In this document: in pieces, positions 16,299 to 26,056 of the stretch
How the letters are laid out: the number at the start of each line of letters is the position of its first letter
How positions within the stretch are numbered: the stretch's first letter is position 1
Assembly (NCBI RefSeq): GCF_019492185.1
Contig: NZ_JAICCF010000003.1
Location: 310,001 to 374,000 of the forward strand
Source of the DNA: Chitinophaga rhizophila
Lineage (GTDB): Bacteria > Bacteroidota > Bacteroidia > Chitinophagales > Chitinophagaceae
Length of the DNA stretch: 64,000 bases
Direction of reading: 5' to 3'
Made by a program: the position numbers and the translations under genes
The notes under the pieces: generated by a model
Seen by the model: the letters and a program-made list of their open reading frames with translations, nothing else
Told to the model about the DNA's origin: nothing
Database searches by the model: none

Positions 16299-17708
16299 TT
16301 ATTTCTTATAGCCTTCGTTCTGTTCGATATTGAGATTCACATCCATCTCACGCTGCGGGATCGGGAAGATAGCAGTAGGAGAGGTAGCTTCAATCGTACA
16401 TTTCGGCGTATTCAGCTGCAATGCACTGTTACAGGTAGTACGTACTACATTCAGTTTGTTCCTGAGCAGGTCAAAGTAACGGTGCCCTTCAAACATAAAT
16501 TCAATACGTTTTTCTTTCAGCACAGCAGCAAGTACGTTTGCGTCAGCAACGCCTGTCAGGGCAGGTAAAGACCGGTGTGCACGTATCTCGTTAACATCGT
16601 CAAGCGCAGCTGCGTAGTTGCTGGACTTAGCGTAAGCTTCCGCACGGATCAGGTATTGCTCAGAGATACGTAAAACCTTTGCGCTATGTAAGCCGGAAAT
16701 ACCGTCCTGACCACTGAACTTGTTGTTCTGGAACTCGGTAGGGCTGCCGGTGAATGTCGTTACGAAGACATTTCTTGCATCGCCTGCCTCCAGTATATTT
16801 TTCAGATCCGGCGATACGCGGATATCGCCATAGCCAGGTTTCAGGTACATTCTACCCAGGTTATCAGCACCAGCTGTTTCATTACTGAGGATGCGTACGG
16901 TGAAGATATCTTCAGAGGTACCTGGTGTATTATAGAAGTTAGTAAGATCGTCAGCGTCGGCGATCTCATAGCCAGCGTTAATCACCCTGGTAGCTTCTGT
17001 GATGGCAGATGCGTTTTCACCTTTATAAAGGTATACCCTGGCCAGCAATGCGGAGGCAGCATAAGAGTTTGCTTTATACGGCTCGCTTTTGTCGGTAGGC
17101 AGGATTTCCCTGGCAGAAATAAGGTCAGCGATGATCTGTGTATATACTTCTTCAACAGTATTTCTCTTTGGAGAACCTACTTCAAACTTGGTCATCAACG
17201 GTACACCAGGAGTAGCTCCGCCGCCAATAGCATATGGTGTTGAAAACACGCGCAGCAGGTCAAAGTGTCCGAGCGCTCTTACAAACAGTGCCTGGCCTAA
17301 TGCGGTATTCTTTTCTTCAGTGGTACCATCCTGTAAATTCGGAATACTGTTCACAATGTTGTTAGCTCGTAAGATGGCCGCGTAGATCCTGTTCCAGATA
17401 CCAGTAACATCCCCATCGGCTACCAGCCAGCTTACACGCCAGCTGGAAAGGAAACGGTTACTGTTACTGAGAGAAAGATATACGTTATCTGCGGCAATTT
17501 CCGGTATTATCAGGTAGTTTCTGCCGTAGTAGTCTGTTGATCGTAGTCCTTCATACATACCATTTACAGCGGCAGTTACACCATTGATATCAAGTAATGC
17601 TTCGGAGGTTGGTAATTTATCTGCCGGATAAAGGTCCAGTTCTTTATTACAGCCCTGGCTGCCTACCAGCAGGCTTACGACGAATAGTGATAAAAGAATC
17701 TTTTTCAT
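16299..17708 (-). CDS. SusD/RagB-family outer-membrane lipoprotein (pair 1)
   Basis: 469 residues. A lipobox (GSQGC, Cys20) is followed by the RagB/SusD fold: a TPR-rich N-terminal part (ALGQALFVRALGHFDLLRVF) and the C-terminal SusD signature (RIEFMFEGHRYFDLLR) ending in the usual FPIPQREMDVN...QNEGY. SusD proteins form the lid on the SusC barrel and capture glycans or peptides at the cell surface. It starts 19 bp after the partner SusC gene. The ligand cannot be inferred, since no glycosidase, peptidase or sulfatase is nearby. Confidence 0.95.
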   Translation of the reverse strand: MKKILLSLFVVSLLVGSQGCNKELDLYPADKLPTSEALLDINGVTAAVNGMYEGLRSTDYYGRNYLIIPEIAADNVYLSLSNSNRFLSSWRVSWLVADGDVTGIWNRIYAAILRANNIVNSIPNLQDGTTEEKNTALGQALFVRALGHFDLLRVFSTPYAIGGGATPGVPLMTKFEVGSPKRNTVEEVYTQIIADLISAREILPTDKSEPYKANSYAASALLARVYLYKGENASAITEATRVINAGYEIADADDLTNFYNTPGTSEDIFTVRILSNETAGADNLGRMYLKPGYGDIRVSPDLKNILEAGDARNVFVTTFTGSPTEFQNNKFSGQDGISGLHSAKVLRISEQYLIRAEAYAKSSNYAAALDDVNEIRAHRSLPALTGVADANVLAAVLKEKRIEFMFEGHRYFDLLRNKLNVVRTTCNSALQLNTPKCTIEATSPTAIFPIPQREMDVNLNIEQNEGYKK

Positions 17709-17727
17709 ATCTGATCAATTGCCTGAA

Positions 17728-20700
17728 TTAGAAGTTAATGTTTGCGCCGAATGTGATGCTTTTAGCAGGAGGATATCTGAAGAACTCCATTGCACTGATG
17801 TCCTGTTCAGGATCCCATCCTGTATAACCAGTCCAGGTAGCGATGTTAGCAGCCTGCGCATAGAGTTTCACACTGCTAAGCTTTGCAGCTTTTACCCACT
17901 TGGCGGGCAGGGTATAACTCAGGTTGACATTTTTCAGGCGAAGGAAAGATCCGTCTTCCAGGTAACGGGTAGAGACAGCAGAGTTTGCGTTCTTGTTACC
18001 ACCAGGAATAGGCTTAGGTCTTTCAGCGTTGTCACCTTGTTTTTTCCAGTAGTTCTGAGCGCTGAGCTTATCATATCCATAACCGAAATAAGCACCGTCG
18101 GAATCTCCGAGTATTCTTGTTCTGTTCAGGATTTTATTGCCGGTTACACCATAGAAGAATACAGACAAGCCAATACCTTTATACTCAAAAGTGTTAGTCA
18201 GACCACCGGTGAATTTAGGCTGGCTGTTACCCATGATTCTTCTTTCAGCAAGGTTGATATTGTTGGTAGTTTTTCCATCAGCAGTATACCATAATGGATC
18301 GCCGTTTTCAGGGTCAACACCAGCCCATTCATTGAGATACCAGCTTTGTACTGGCTGGCCTTCTCTGTGCAGCTGTGTACTATTGGCACCAGCTACATCG
18401 CGGCCCATGAACAGAGAGGTTACTTTGTTTCTGTTCATTCCCATATTAAATTCTGTTCTCCAGCTGAAACCATCGCTGTTATCAAAGTTTCTGGTGGTAA
18501 TCAGCGCTTCAATACCTTTATTCTCCAGGGATCCGATGTTAGTCATCTGACTGGTAAAACCGCTGGTAGAAGAAACAGGTGTATTCAGCAAAAGACCATC
18601 GGTATTACGTTTGTACACATCAATAGTAGCGGAGATGGCACCATCCAGGAATGCTGCATCTACACCAATGTTGAAGGACTTGTTCTTTTCCCATGTCAGG
18701 TCTACGTTACCGATGGTATTAGGCGCATTACCCGGAGCTCCGTTATAAGAAGTACCGTAGTCGTATAATGCACGGGCAACGAAGTTGTCAATACTACCAA
18801 AATCAGCGTTACCCGTCTGACCGTAGCTGGCTCTTAATTTCAGATCAGATATTACCTTCTGAGACCGCAGGAAGTCTTCTTCTATCAGTCTCCAGGAACC
18901 ACCTACAGAGAAAAAGGTACCGAAGCGGTTGTTAGCCCCGAAGCGGGAAGAACCGTCGGTCCTTATACCTAAGCTCAGGTTGTATTTCCTTCTGAAAGAG
19001 TAGTTCAGTTGTCCCATGTAAGACAGGAAGGTGTATTCGGTAGCATTACCACCAACGGATTGAGGCGTAGCCGTAATGTCAAGTACTTTCAGTTTACTAC
19101 CGATGATACCAATACCTTCAGCGTTGAATGATCTTGATTTGAATCTGTTGTACTCAGTGAGTGCGAGGTAGTCTATCTGGTGGTCTTCCCCGATATTGAA
19201 GTCCCCGCTGAGTGACAACTGGTTGGTCAGGGTAGAATTTCTGACATTCTGATTGTAGACGCTACCGCTTTTCAATGGATCAGCAGCATTGTAGCCATCA
19301 CCGGTAGTAGGATCGTAGAAGAGGTTAGCTTCGCTGTTTACCATATCTATATTAGCTTTTTCCTGGATTTTCAGCCAGTTGAAAATGCGGTAGGAAACAG
19401 TTACACTACCTAGTCCGCGGAGGTTAGTAAGTCCTTTATCATTTCTGTATACAGAGTAAAGGAAGTTGTCTCCGCTGGCAGCGTTGAAGTCTGGTTCAAG
19501 GCCGGTATAGAGTGAGCCATCAGGCTTGTAAGGGCTTTGGAACGGAGATACGAAGAATGCGCCTAATAATGGGCTGGAATAGAAGTTACCACCCATTGCA
19601 CTACTGGAATTGGTCTGGGAGAGGTTGAGGTTCATGGCTACATCCAGCCTGTCATTTACCTTCTGAGAGATGTTAGAGATAACGGTATAACGCTTCAGAC
19701 CAGAGTTGATAAGCGTACCTTCCTGATCATTATAACCAGCAGAGAGGTAGAGTTTTGTCTTTTCATTACCACCGGAAGCAGAGATACCATAGTCCTGCAT
19801 ATGAGCAGTACGGAAGCCTGCATCACGCCAGTTAAAGCCGGTAGCCAGTAAGGAAGCAGGAAATTCTTCGTCTATTTCAGCAGGAGTATATCCATTGATA
19901 GCCAATACATCGCGGTTATAAGCGTAGCTTTCTGCCGGCGACAATAACCCGGATTTACCGAAGCTTGGTTTATAAGAGCCGTATTGGGCGCGCGCACCGA
20001 AAGTGGTCACACCAGCTTTACCTTTCTTTGTAGTGATAACGATTACACCATTAGCACCTCTTGAACCATACATAGCGGTAGCGGAAGCATCTTTCAGTAC
20101 GTTAATGCTTTCAACATCATTGGGGTTCAGGTTAGCAAGGAGGTCGTTGGATTGCAATGAGAGGTTGCCGGTATTCTGTACGTCGCGGCCATCTACGATG
20201 ATACCGTCTATTACATACAGCGGAGCCGCATTGGCACTGATTGAACCGATACCGCGGATACGTACGTTCTGTATCGCACCTGGCTGACCGGAAGCGCCGC
20301 CTACGAATACGCCGGCAGCTTGTCCCTGTAAGGCCTGGTTAATATCAACGAACGGCGTGTTCGCCAGTTTTTCTGCTGATACCTCGGCAACGGCACTTAC
20401 CTTTTTCACCCTGCTGGTATTTACATAACCAGTAGCGATGTATTCTGTAAGTGTGTTGTCAGGACTGAGCGCTACAGTCACGGAGCCGCTTTCGTCGGGT
20501 TTAACCGACTTGGAAGCGAAGCCTACAGAGGAGATAACAATAGTCTGACCGGAACTGATTTCGATACTGAAGTTTCCGTTCCGGTCAGTGGCAGTACCTT
20601 TGTTGGTACCGTTAATTCTGATGGTAGCATAAGGCACAGCTGCACCATCTTTTGAGTCGGTTACTTTCCCGGTGATCGTTCGGGTCTGGGCAAGCGCGGG

Positions 20701-20748
20701 CACAACGCTAATGGCCATCAGTAGCCACAGGAGTAAAGTGTGTTTCAT
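17728..20748 (-). CDS. SusC/RagA-family TonB-dependent outer-membrane transporter (pair 1)
   Basis: 1006 residues. Signal peptide (PALA-QT), then the carboxypeptidase-D-like CNA-B repeat (about 25-105, ITGKVTDSKDG...), a TonB-box-like stretch, a plug domain (about 115-240 with NVRIRGIGSI and the SusC signature LKDASATAMYGSRGANGVI), and a 22-strand barrel ending in the aromatic SITFGANINF. It imports oligomers handed over by SusD, powered by TonB-ExbBD. There is no N-terminal STN domain, so it is not of the kind that signals to an anti-sigma factor. A 580-bp leader region lies upstream. Confidence 0.96.
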   Translation of the reverse strand: MKHTLLLWLLMAISVVPALAQTRTITGKVTDSKDGAAVPYATIRINGTNKGTATDRNGNFSIEISSGQTIVISSVGFASKSVKPDESGSVTVALSPDNTLTEYIATGYVNTSRVKKVSAVAEVSAEKLANTPFVDINQALQGQAAGVFVGGASGQPGAIQNVRIRGIGSISANAAPLYVIDGIIVDGRDVQNTGNLSLQSNDLLANLNPNDVESINVLKDASATAMYGSRGANGVIVITTKKGKAGVTTFGARAQYGSYKPSFGKSGLLSPAESYAYNRDVLAINGYTPAEIDEEFPASLLATGFNWRDAGFRTAHMQDYGISASGGNEKTKLYLSAGYNDQEGTLINSGLKRYTVISNISQKVNDRLDVAMNLNLSQTNSSSAMGGNFYSSPLLGAFFVSPFQSPYKPDGSLYTGLEPDFNAASGDNFLYSVYRNDKGLTNLRGLGSVTVSYRIFNWLKIQEKANIDMVNSEANLFYDPTTGDGYNAADPLKSGSVYNQNVRNSTLTNQLSLSGDFNIGEDHQIDYLALTEYNRFKSRSFNAEGIGIIGSKLKVLDITATPQSVGGNATEYTFLSYMGQLNYSFRRKYNLSLGIRTDGSSRFGANNRFGTFFSVGGSWRLIEEDFLRSQKVISDLKLRASYGQTGNADFGSIDNFVARALYDYGTSYNGAPGNAPNTIGNVDLTWEKNKSFNIGVDAAFLDGAISATIDVYKRNTDGLLLNTPVSSTSGFTSQMTNIGSLENKGIEALITTRNFDNSDGFSWRTEFNMGMNRNKVTSLFMGRDVAGANSTQLHREGQPVQSWYLNEWAGVDPENGDPLWYTADGKTTNNINLAERRIMGNSQPKFTGGLTNTFEYKGIGLSVFFYGVTGNKILNRTRILGDSDGAYFGYGYDKLSAQNYWKKQGDNAERPKPIPGGNKNANSAVSTRYLEDGSFLRLKNVNLSYTLPAKWVKAAKLSSVKLYAQAANIATWTGYTGWDPEQDISAMEFFRYPPAKSITFGANINF

Positions 20749-21329
20749 AAGCGATTTTGATTGATAAAAAACGTCCGGATATTTACTTCATAGTTAAAGT
20801 TTAGGATAACGAAATGCCGGAGCCTGTAGGTACCACAATAAGTGTGTACATACGGCTTACCACCCGACGGTCAACGTGTGGGAACGGGATACATGTTACC
20901 TTATGGGCAATTATACATCACCCCCCAATGTCAGGTAGTTCAGCGATCAATGTGTTAGTTTCTGATGTCAGTCAGTAATTCCTTTCTCTACAGCTATAAG
21001 TTGGTGGATCGGGCTCTCTCTAAGGAATCTTTAATTTAGATTTTGGTTCAACGGTACTCACAATAAGTCTACTGCAATATAGTTATTTCAATGTAAATTA
21101 TCTTGTACATTTTCATAGAGATAAAACATTTTTTTAATTATGAGTATGTAAAGCCTTCACTATCTGAAGGGGAGGAGGAAGGTTTCTGGAGACATAATCA
21201 GGTACACTGAGATGCTTGCATAATGTAGCATGGGGGCTGGTGTCAGGCAGACATGGATATAAATAAAAAAGCATTACATGTTTTCAATAACATGTAATGC
21301 TTTTTTATTCTGTTAGTTTATAGTCAGAA
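20749..21329. other. Intergenic region upstream of susC pair 1
   Basis: 581 bp without a credible gene. It holds the terminator of pair 2 at its right end (21262-21300) and presumably the promoter and long leader of pair 1, but I found no TAnnTTTG box on the minus strand and no other structure. Confidence 0.6.
21262..21307 (-). terminator. Terminator of SusCD pair 2
   Basis: Perfect 10-bp arms gcattacatg (21271-21280) and catgtaatgc (21291-21300) with a T run on the minus strand; the plus strand also has a T run, so it may work both ways. Confidence 0.88.
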
Positions 21330-22775
21330 TCAGTATCCTGGATTCTGATGTCCTTTTAAGGCCGGACTTACATCAAGCTCCCTTTGCGGAATAGGTAGAA
21401 TCACTCTTTCAGCACCTGCTATCCTTTCAGGATCGTTTTCCCGCAGCGATAATCCTTTTCTCAGCTGATCCATCCTACGGTGTCCTTCAAAGCATAGTTC
21501 CTTACGGCGTTCATTCAGGATGGCAGTTAGAAACGCATCTTTTGTCTGGAAAGTCGTAAGCGTCCATTCCGAAAGTCCCGCGCGTCTTCTTAATGCATTC
21601 ATCAGTTCAAGAGCGTCCTGGTTGACACCGTTTAATGCAGTCAGTGCTTCCGCCCTGTTGAGGTACATTTCAGTTACCCTGATCAGGGGTGCATTATCTT
21701 TAAAGGTGATTACATTAGGGAATTTCAATGTAAAACGACGCTTCTGATTATTGCCGGCAGTCCCTTCATCACTCATAGCGAAACGCTTATCATTTGCTTC
21801 CTGTGCGAATGCAGTTTCAAGAGAAGCAGAGAACGGGCAGTATCCACCCGACTGACCCGCAGCCAGCGGCCTGTAATAGAAAGCCCAGCCCTGGCTACCG
21901 CCCGGACCATCATTTTCTGTATTCTGGATAGAGAAGACATCTTCCATGGTATTTCCGTCATAGAAGGAATAGTCGGCAGCCAGCTTATATGGCGCACCAT
22001 TCAATACGCTGTCAGCATATTGTGCAGCCTTATCCCATTGTTCGCGGTACAGGTATAACCTGGACAGCAGCGCATATGCAGCTCCCTTAGTAGCGCGTCC
22101 TCGTGCCAGTACCGGATCAGGGAAGGTAGTGGCCAGGTCAGGGATGGACTCCAGCAGATCTTTTTCTATCTGCGCATGGGCCTCATTTACTGTACCCCTG
22201 GAAGGATAATTGATAGTACCATCGAAGGCGGTGGTGACTATAGGAATACCCGGCATACCGCCTTGTTGTACCTGGTATGGCTGGGAGAAGAGATTCAGCA
22301 GCTGGAAATACAGGATTGATCTCATGAATTTGGCCTCAGCTACATACATTTTACGCTCTGTGGCAGTAAACGTCGGATCCTGCACAGCGGGCACTTTTTC
22401 AATGACCATATTAGCTCCCATAATCGCATCAAAGTGAATACGCCACATTTCGCTGATGATGGGGCTGGCGGCAGTGGCAGTAAATGTGCTGATCTCTCCG
22501 AAATAGACAGTACCGTAACAATCGGCATTATCTGCCATATAATCGCCTATAATCTGCGGTTGACCCCCAAATACTTCCGGGCGCTGGGAACGGCTATATA
22601 CCCCGTATAATGCGCTTAAAGAGGTAGGGCCGGAGGTGAACACATCGTCAGTAGGAATTGCCTGCTCAGGATCCTGTTGCAGATCTTTACTGCAGGAAAA
22701 CAGGCCGGTACAGGTAACGCCTGCCAGTAGCCATATCCATATCTTATTTTTCCGGTTCATGTTGGCTGGTTTCAT
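21330..22775 (-). CDS. SusD/RagB-family outer-membrane lipoprotein (pair 2)
   Basis: 481 residues from the ATG at 22775; a second ATG at 22760 (MNRKNKIWIW) gives a more typical signal peptide. Lipobox LFSC. The SusD fold is shown by the helical repeat YVAEAKFMRSILYFQLLNLF and the C-terminal signature NERRKELCFEGHRRMDQLR, ending in ILPIPQRELDVSP and GHQNPGY. It should cap the SusC barrel encoded 3-18 bp upstream. The sequence differs clearly from pair 1, so the two pairs probably bind different ligands. Confidence 0.94.
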   Translation of the reverse strand: MKPANMNRKNKIWIWLLAGVTCTGLFSCSKDLQQDPEQAIPTDDVFTSGPTSLSALYGVYSRSQRPEVFGGQPQIIGDYMADNADCYGTVYFGEISTFTATAASPIISEMWRIHFDAIMGANMVIEKVPAVQDPTFTATERKMYVAEAKFMRSILYFQLLNLFSQPYQVQQGGMPGIPIVTTAFDGTINYPSRGTVNEAHAQIEKDLLESIPDLATTFPDPVLARGRATKGAAYALLSRLYLYREQWDKAAQYADSVLNGAPYKLAADYSFYDGNTMEDVFSIQNTENDGPGGSQGWAFYYRPLAAGQSGGYCPFSASLETAFAQEANDKRFAMSDEGTAGNNQKRRFTLKFPNVITFKDNAPLIRVTEMYLNRAEALTALNGVNQDALELMNALRRRAGLSEWTLTTFQTKDAFLTAILNERRKELCFEGHRRMDQLRKGLSLRENDPERIAGAERVILPIPQRELDVSPALKGHQNPGY

Positions 22776-22778
22776 TAG

Positions 22779-25775
22779 TTAAAATATCAGATTCGCACCT
22801 ACTGTAATTGATTTTGGCTGAGGCAGCGAGTAGTAGGACTCCCCGGCCACCTGTGCATTCGTTCCATATTGTGATACTTCCGGATCAGCGCCGCGGAAAT
22901 GCTTGCTCTTTACCGTCCAGAGGTTCTGTCCCATCACATATAAGCGGGCACCGCTCAGTATATGTGTATTATTCAATAAGCCAGCAGGTACATTATATCC
23001 CAGACTAAGTGTTTTTAGCCGCAGGAAAGAGCCGTCAAACAATTGCGCTGTTGATTGTTGTGCGAAACTGTTTCCATTTTTCCAGGAAGCGCTAGTTGCT
23101 GAAGGTGCAAATGCCTGATCGCCCGGCTTCTGCCAGTAGTTCAGCAGATCTCTGCTCACATTGGTTGCAACATTTTTATACACATTATCCAGTTCCTTAA
23201 ACTCTGTCAGCATCACCTTATTCCCATAGGAGAAATAAAAGTTCACGCCGAGATCAAACTGTTTATAACGCACGGTATTATTAAATCCGCCGGTCCATTT
23301 CGGCATAGCGCTACCGGCAATCGTCTGGTCTTTCGCAGCCGGAGTACTGGTAGTTTTTCCGTCTTTGGTATACCATTCAGGATCGCCAGTCTCTGGGTTG
23401 ATACCCTTATACCTTAAAAGGTAGAATGTATTGAGAGAGTGCCCCTGCAATACGCGCTGACCATTATAGGAGCTGAGTATATAATTCCGCCCTTCGTCAT
23501 CTCTATTATCCGGTGGCAGCGACAATACTTTATTGTTTAAATAACCGAGGTTCAAGGTAGTAGTCCACTGCAGATCTCTGGTCTTTACCGGCACACCGGT
23601 GATCTGCAGGTCAACACCCCTGTTTCTCATTTCGCCTGCATTACGCGTGGCAAAACCAAAGCCGGTAGTAGAAGGAACCACTACGTACAGCAGCAGGTTT
23701 TCAGAGTGCTTGCTATAGTAGTTAACCGCTACCTGCAACCTGTTATCCAGTACATGTACAGCTAAACCCAGGTCCATCTGCCTGCTTTCTTCCCAGCTTA
23801 GTTTCGGATTTCTGATCTGCGTTGGTCTGAGGCCAGCATTGCCGCCATAGTTAGCGTCAACACCAGCGGTGTATAATCCCATATAGTCATAGTACCCTAT
23901 ACGGTCATTACCGGTTACACCATAACTGGCAGTTACTTTCATATAATCAATGAAACCCAGATCGCGGATAAATTGCTCCTCCGACATGATCCATCCGCCA
24001 GACACCGCCCAGAAGTTGCCATATCGATTATTTCCGTCGAAACGGGAGGAGCCGTCACGGCGAAGGGTACCTTCAAAGAGATACTTGTCCTTATAGCGGT
24101 AATTACCCCTGAAGATATAAGATTCCAGGCCCCAGGCCTTACCGGTAGCATTACCTGTATTGGTAGCTGCCGACCCTACGTTAGGCAGCAGATCGCTGAT
24201 GAAGCCAGTACCTGTCACTCTAATATCATCATACCTGGCAGTTTCATAACTGTGAGCAGCCAATAATGATACATAATGTGTTTCAGCGAAGCGCTTTTCA
24301 AAATTGACGCTATTGGTAGTGAGCCATTTGTAATCTTGCCAGATAGCGCGTCCTGCAGTACCCGTACTTCCTAGTTTGGAAGACCTGCGATATCTTTCTT
24401 CCGTTTCCAGCAGATCCATGCCCCAATCCGTCTTCAACCACAGGTAGTCGGTTATATTCAGCTTTGCATATGCATTACCAGTATTACGACGGGTATAGTA
24501 TTTATTGGTACTCAGGTTGATGTTTGCCAGTACATTGTTAGTAGGGGTGGCATATTGACCATCTGCTGTATAAGCAGGCGTAACAGGCGTATTCTGCAGC
24601 CCTCTGGTATAAGGCGCAAGAGTACCACTTTCCACAGTAATGCGGTCCATATTGGTATACGCCGTGGTGAAGTTAACGCCAATACGTAGGTGTTTATTTG
24701 CGGTATGTTCCAGGTTGATCCTGCCCGATAGCTTCTGTAAGTTGTTACCAATTACAAAGCTCTCATCATTAGCATAGTTACCTCCAATATAGAAACGTGT
24801 TTTTTCGTTACCTCCACTAGCCGATAAGGCATAGTTATTATTCCTACCAGTACGTGTAACCAGGGATGGCCAGTCAGTGGTCTGTGCCGGCGGAGTGATA
24901 GGAGCCGCACCAGTCACTTTCGTTATATAGTTATTAAAGAAGCCGACATATTCTTCTCCATTCATGACATCTATCTTACCAGCAGGGCTTACCCAACCGG
25001 TAGCATAGTCCAGTTTAATCTGTGTTTTCTGCCTGTAACCGCCCTTTTTTGTAGCAATCAGCACAACCCCGTTAGAACCTCTGGAACCGTAAATAGCCGC
25101 AGCTGCTGCGTCTTTAAGTACTGTCATTGATTCGATGTCTTCAGGGTTTATCTCTAACAAAGGGTTTAGAGAGGCGCCCCCGCCATAAGCTGTGTTATAA
25201 GAGCCATCGTTCAATGGAACGCCATCCACGATAAACAGAGGCTGTGTACCAGCTGTAATAGATGCCGTACCCCTTACTCTCAGGAGGGAGGCATTACCTA
25301 ACAAGCCGGAAGAATTGGTCATGCTGACACCAGCTACCTGGCCCTGTAAGAGTTGTTGAGGCGTCACAGCCGGAACATTGGAGAAATCAGCAGCCTTCAC
25401 CACCGACACTGCCTGGGTAGTATACTGCTGGGATTGTTCACCATACCCCACGACTACTACTTCAGACAATTTACTGGAAAGGGATTGCAGTTTAACGTCA
25501 AGCCGTGTCATTGCCGGTCCGACTTTTAATTCTCGGGATGAATAGCCCACCATAGAGAACAATAGCTCTGGTGTTCCATCAACATTCATAGAATAGGTTC
25601 CATCAGGATTTGTTGCTACACGATAAGTGGAGCCTTTAAGATGGATCGTAACGCCGGGCAGGGGTGCACCGCTGCTATCGGCTGTAACAGTGCCTGTAAG
25701 TGTTCTCATCTGCGCGAATGCTGGAAGCACAGATATTAATGAAAACAGATACAGGAATACTCCTTTTTTCATCAA
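22779..25775 (-). CDS. SusC/RagA-family TonB-dependent transporter (pair 2)
   Basis: 998 residues. Signal peptide (PAFA-QM), CNA-B-like carboxypeptidase-regulatory domain (about 24-100), plug with VVVGYGEQ and LKDAAAAAIYGSRGSNGVV, and a barrel ending in SITVGANLIF. No STN domain. With its SusD partner it forms a pedal-bin importer in the outer membrane. Its plug signature and barrel differ from pairs 1 and 3. The start could also be the second Met. A 281-bp spacer with the pair 3 terminator lies upstream. Confidence 0.95.
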   Translation of the reverse strand: MMKKGVFLYLFSLISVLPAFAQMRTLTGTVTADSSGAPLPGVTIHLKGSTYRVATNPDGTYSMNVDGTPELLFSMVGYSSRELKVGPAMTRLDVKLQSLSSKLSEVVVVGYGEQSQQYTTQAVSVVKAADFSNVPAVTPQQLLQGQVAGVSMTNSSGLLGNASLLRVRGTASITAGTQPLFIVDGVPLNDGSYNTAYGGGASLNPLLEINPEDIESMTVLKDAAAAAIYGSRGSNGVVLIATKKGGYRQKTQIKLDYATGWVSPAGKIDVMNGEEYVGFFNNYITKVTGAAPITPPAQTTDWPSLVTRTGRNNNYALSASGGNEKTRFYIGGNYANDESFVIGNNLQKLSGRINLEHTANKHLRIGVNFTTAYTNMDRITVESGTLAPYTRGLQNTPVTPAYTADGQYATPTNNVLANINLSTNKYYTRRNTGNAYAKLNITDYLWLKTDWGMDLLETEERYRRSSKLGSTGTAGRAIWQDYKWLTTNSVNFEKRFAETHYVSLLAAHSYETARYDDIRVTGTGFISDLLPNVGSAATNTGNATGKAWGLESYIFRGNYRYKDKYLFEGTLRRDGSSRFDGNNRYGNFWAVSGGWIMSEEQFIRDLGFIDYMKVTASYGVTGNDRIGYYDYMGLYTAGVDANYGGNAGLRPTQIRNPKLSWEESRQMDLGLAVHVLDNRLQVAVNYYSKHSENLLLYVVVPSTTGFGFATRNAGEMRNRGVDLQITGVPVKTRDLQWTTTLNLGYLNNKVLSLPPDNRDDEGRNYILSSYNGQRVLQGHSLNTFYLLRYKGINPETGDPEWYTKDGKTTSTPAAKDQTIAGSAMPKWTGGFNNTVRYKQFDLGVNFYFSYGNKVMLTEFKELDNVYKNVATNVSRDLLNYWQKPGDQAFAPSATSASWKNGNSFAQQSTAQLFDGSFLRLKTLSLGYNVPAGLLNNTHILSGARLYVMGQNLWTVKSKHFRGADPEVSQYGTNAQVAGESYYSLPQPKSITVGANLIF

Positions 25776-25999
25776 TACAGATTTTAAATTAATGCAGGAA
25801 GTCAGGCATTGTGATATATAGTACCAAGATTGAGATTCGCATCTGTGGTTAAATGCGATTATTTGTCCCCCGTGTCTTTATTATTTTGATCTTCATACAA
25901 TCAAAAAAGCAACACAAGATATAAAAATTCTTCAAAAGATATAGGTAAGTAGATGGATAGAGAGGGCACTACTAAAATAAGGAGGATAGGGGTTAAAAA

Positions 26000-26032
26000 G
26001 AAGAGGGCCCGCTTTAAAAGCGAGCCCTCTGT
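26000..26032 (-). terminator. Terminator of SusCD pair 3
   Basis: Arms agagggc and gccctct, extended by cgct/agcg with small bulges, sit at 26002-26030. On the minus strand a TTCTTTTT tract follows. Confidence 0.8.
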
Positions 26033-26056
26033 GAATATATACATATCCGTTATTGC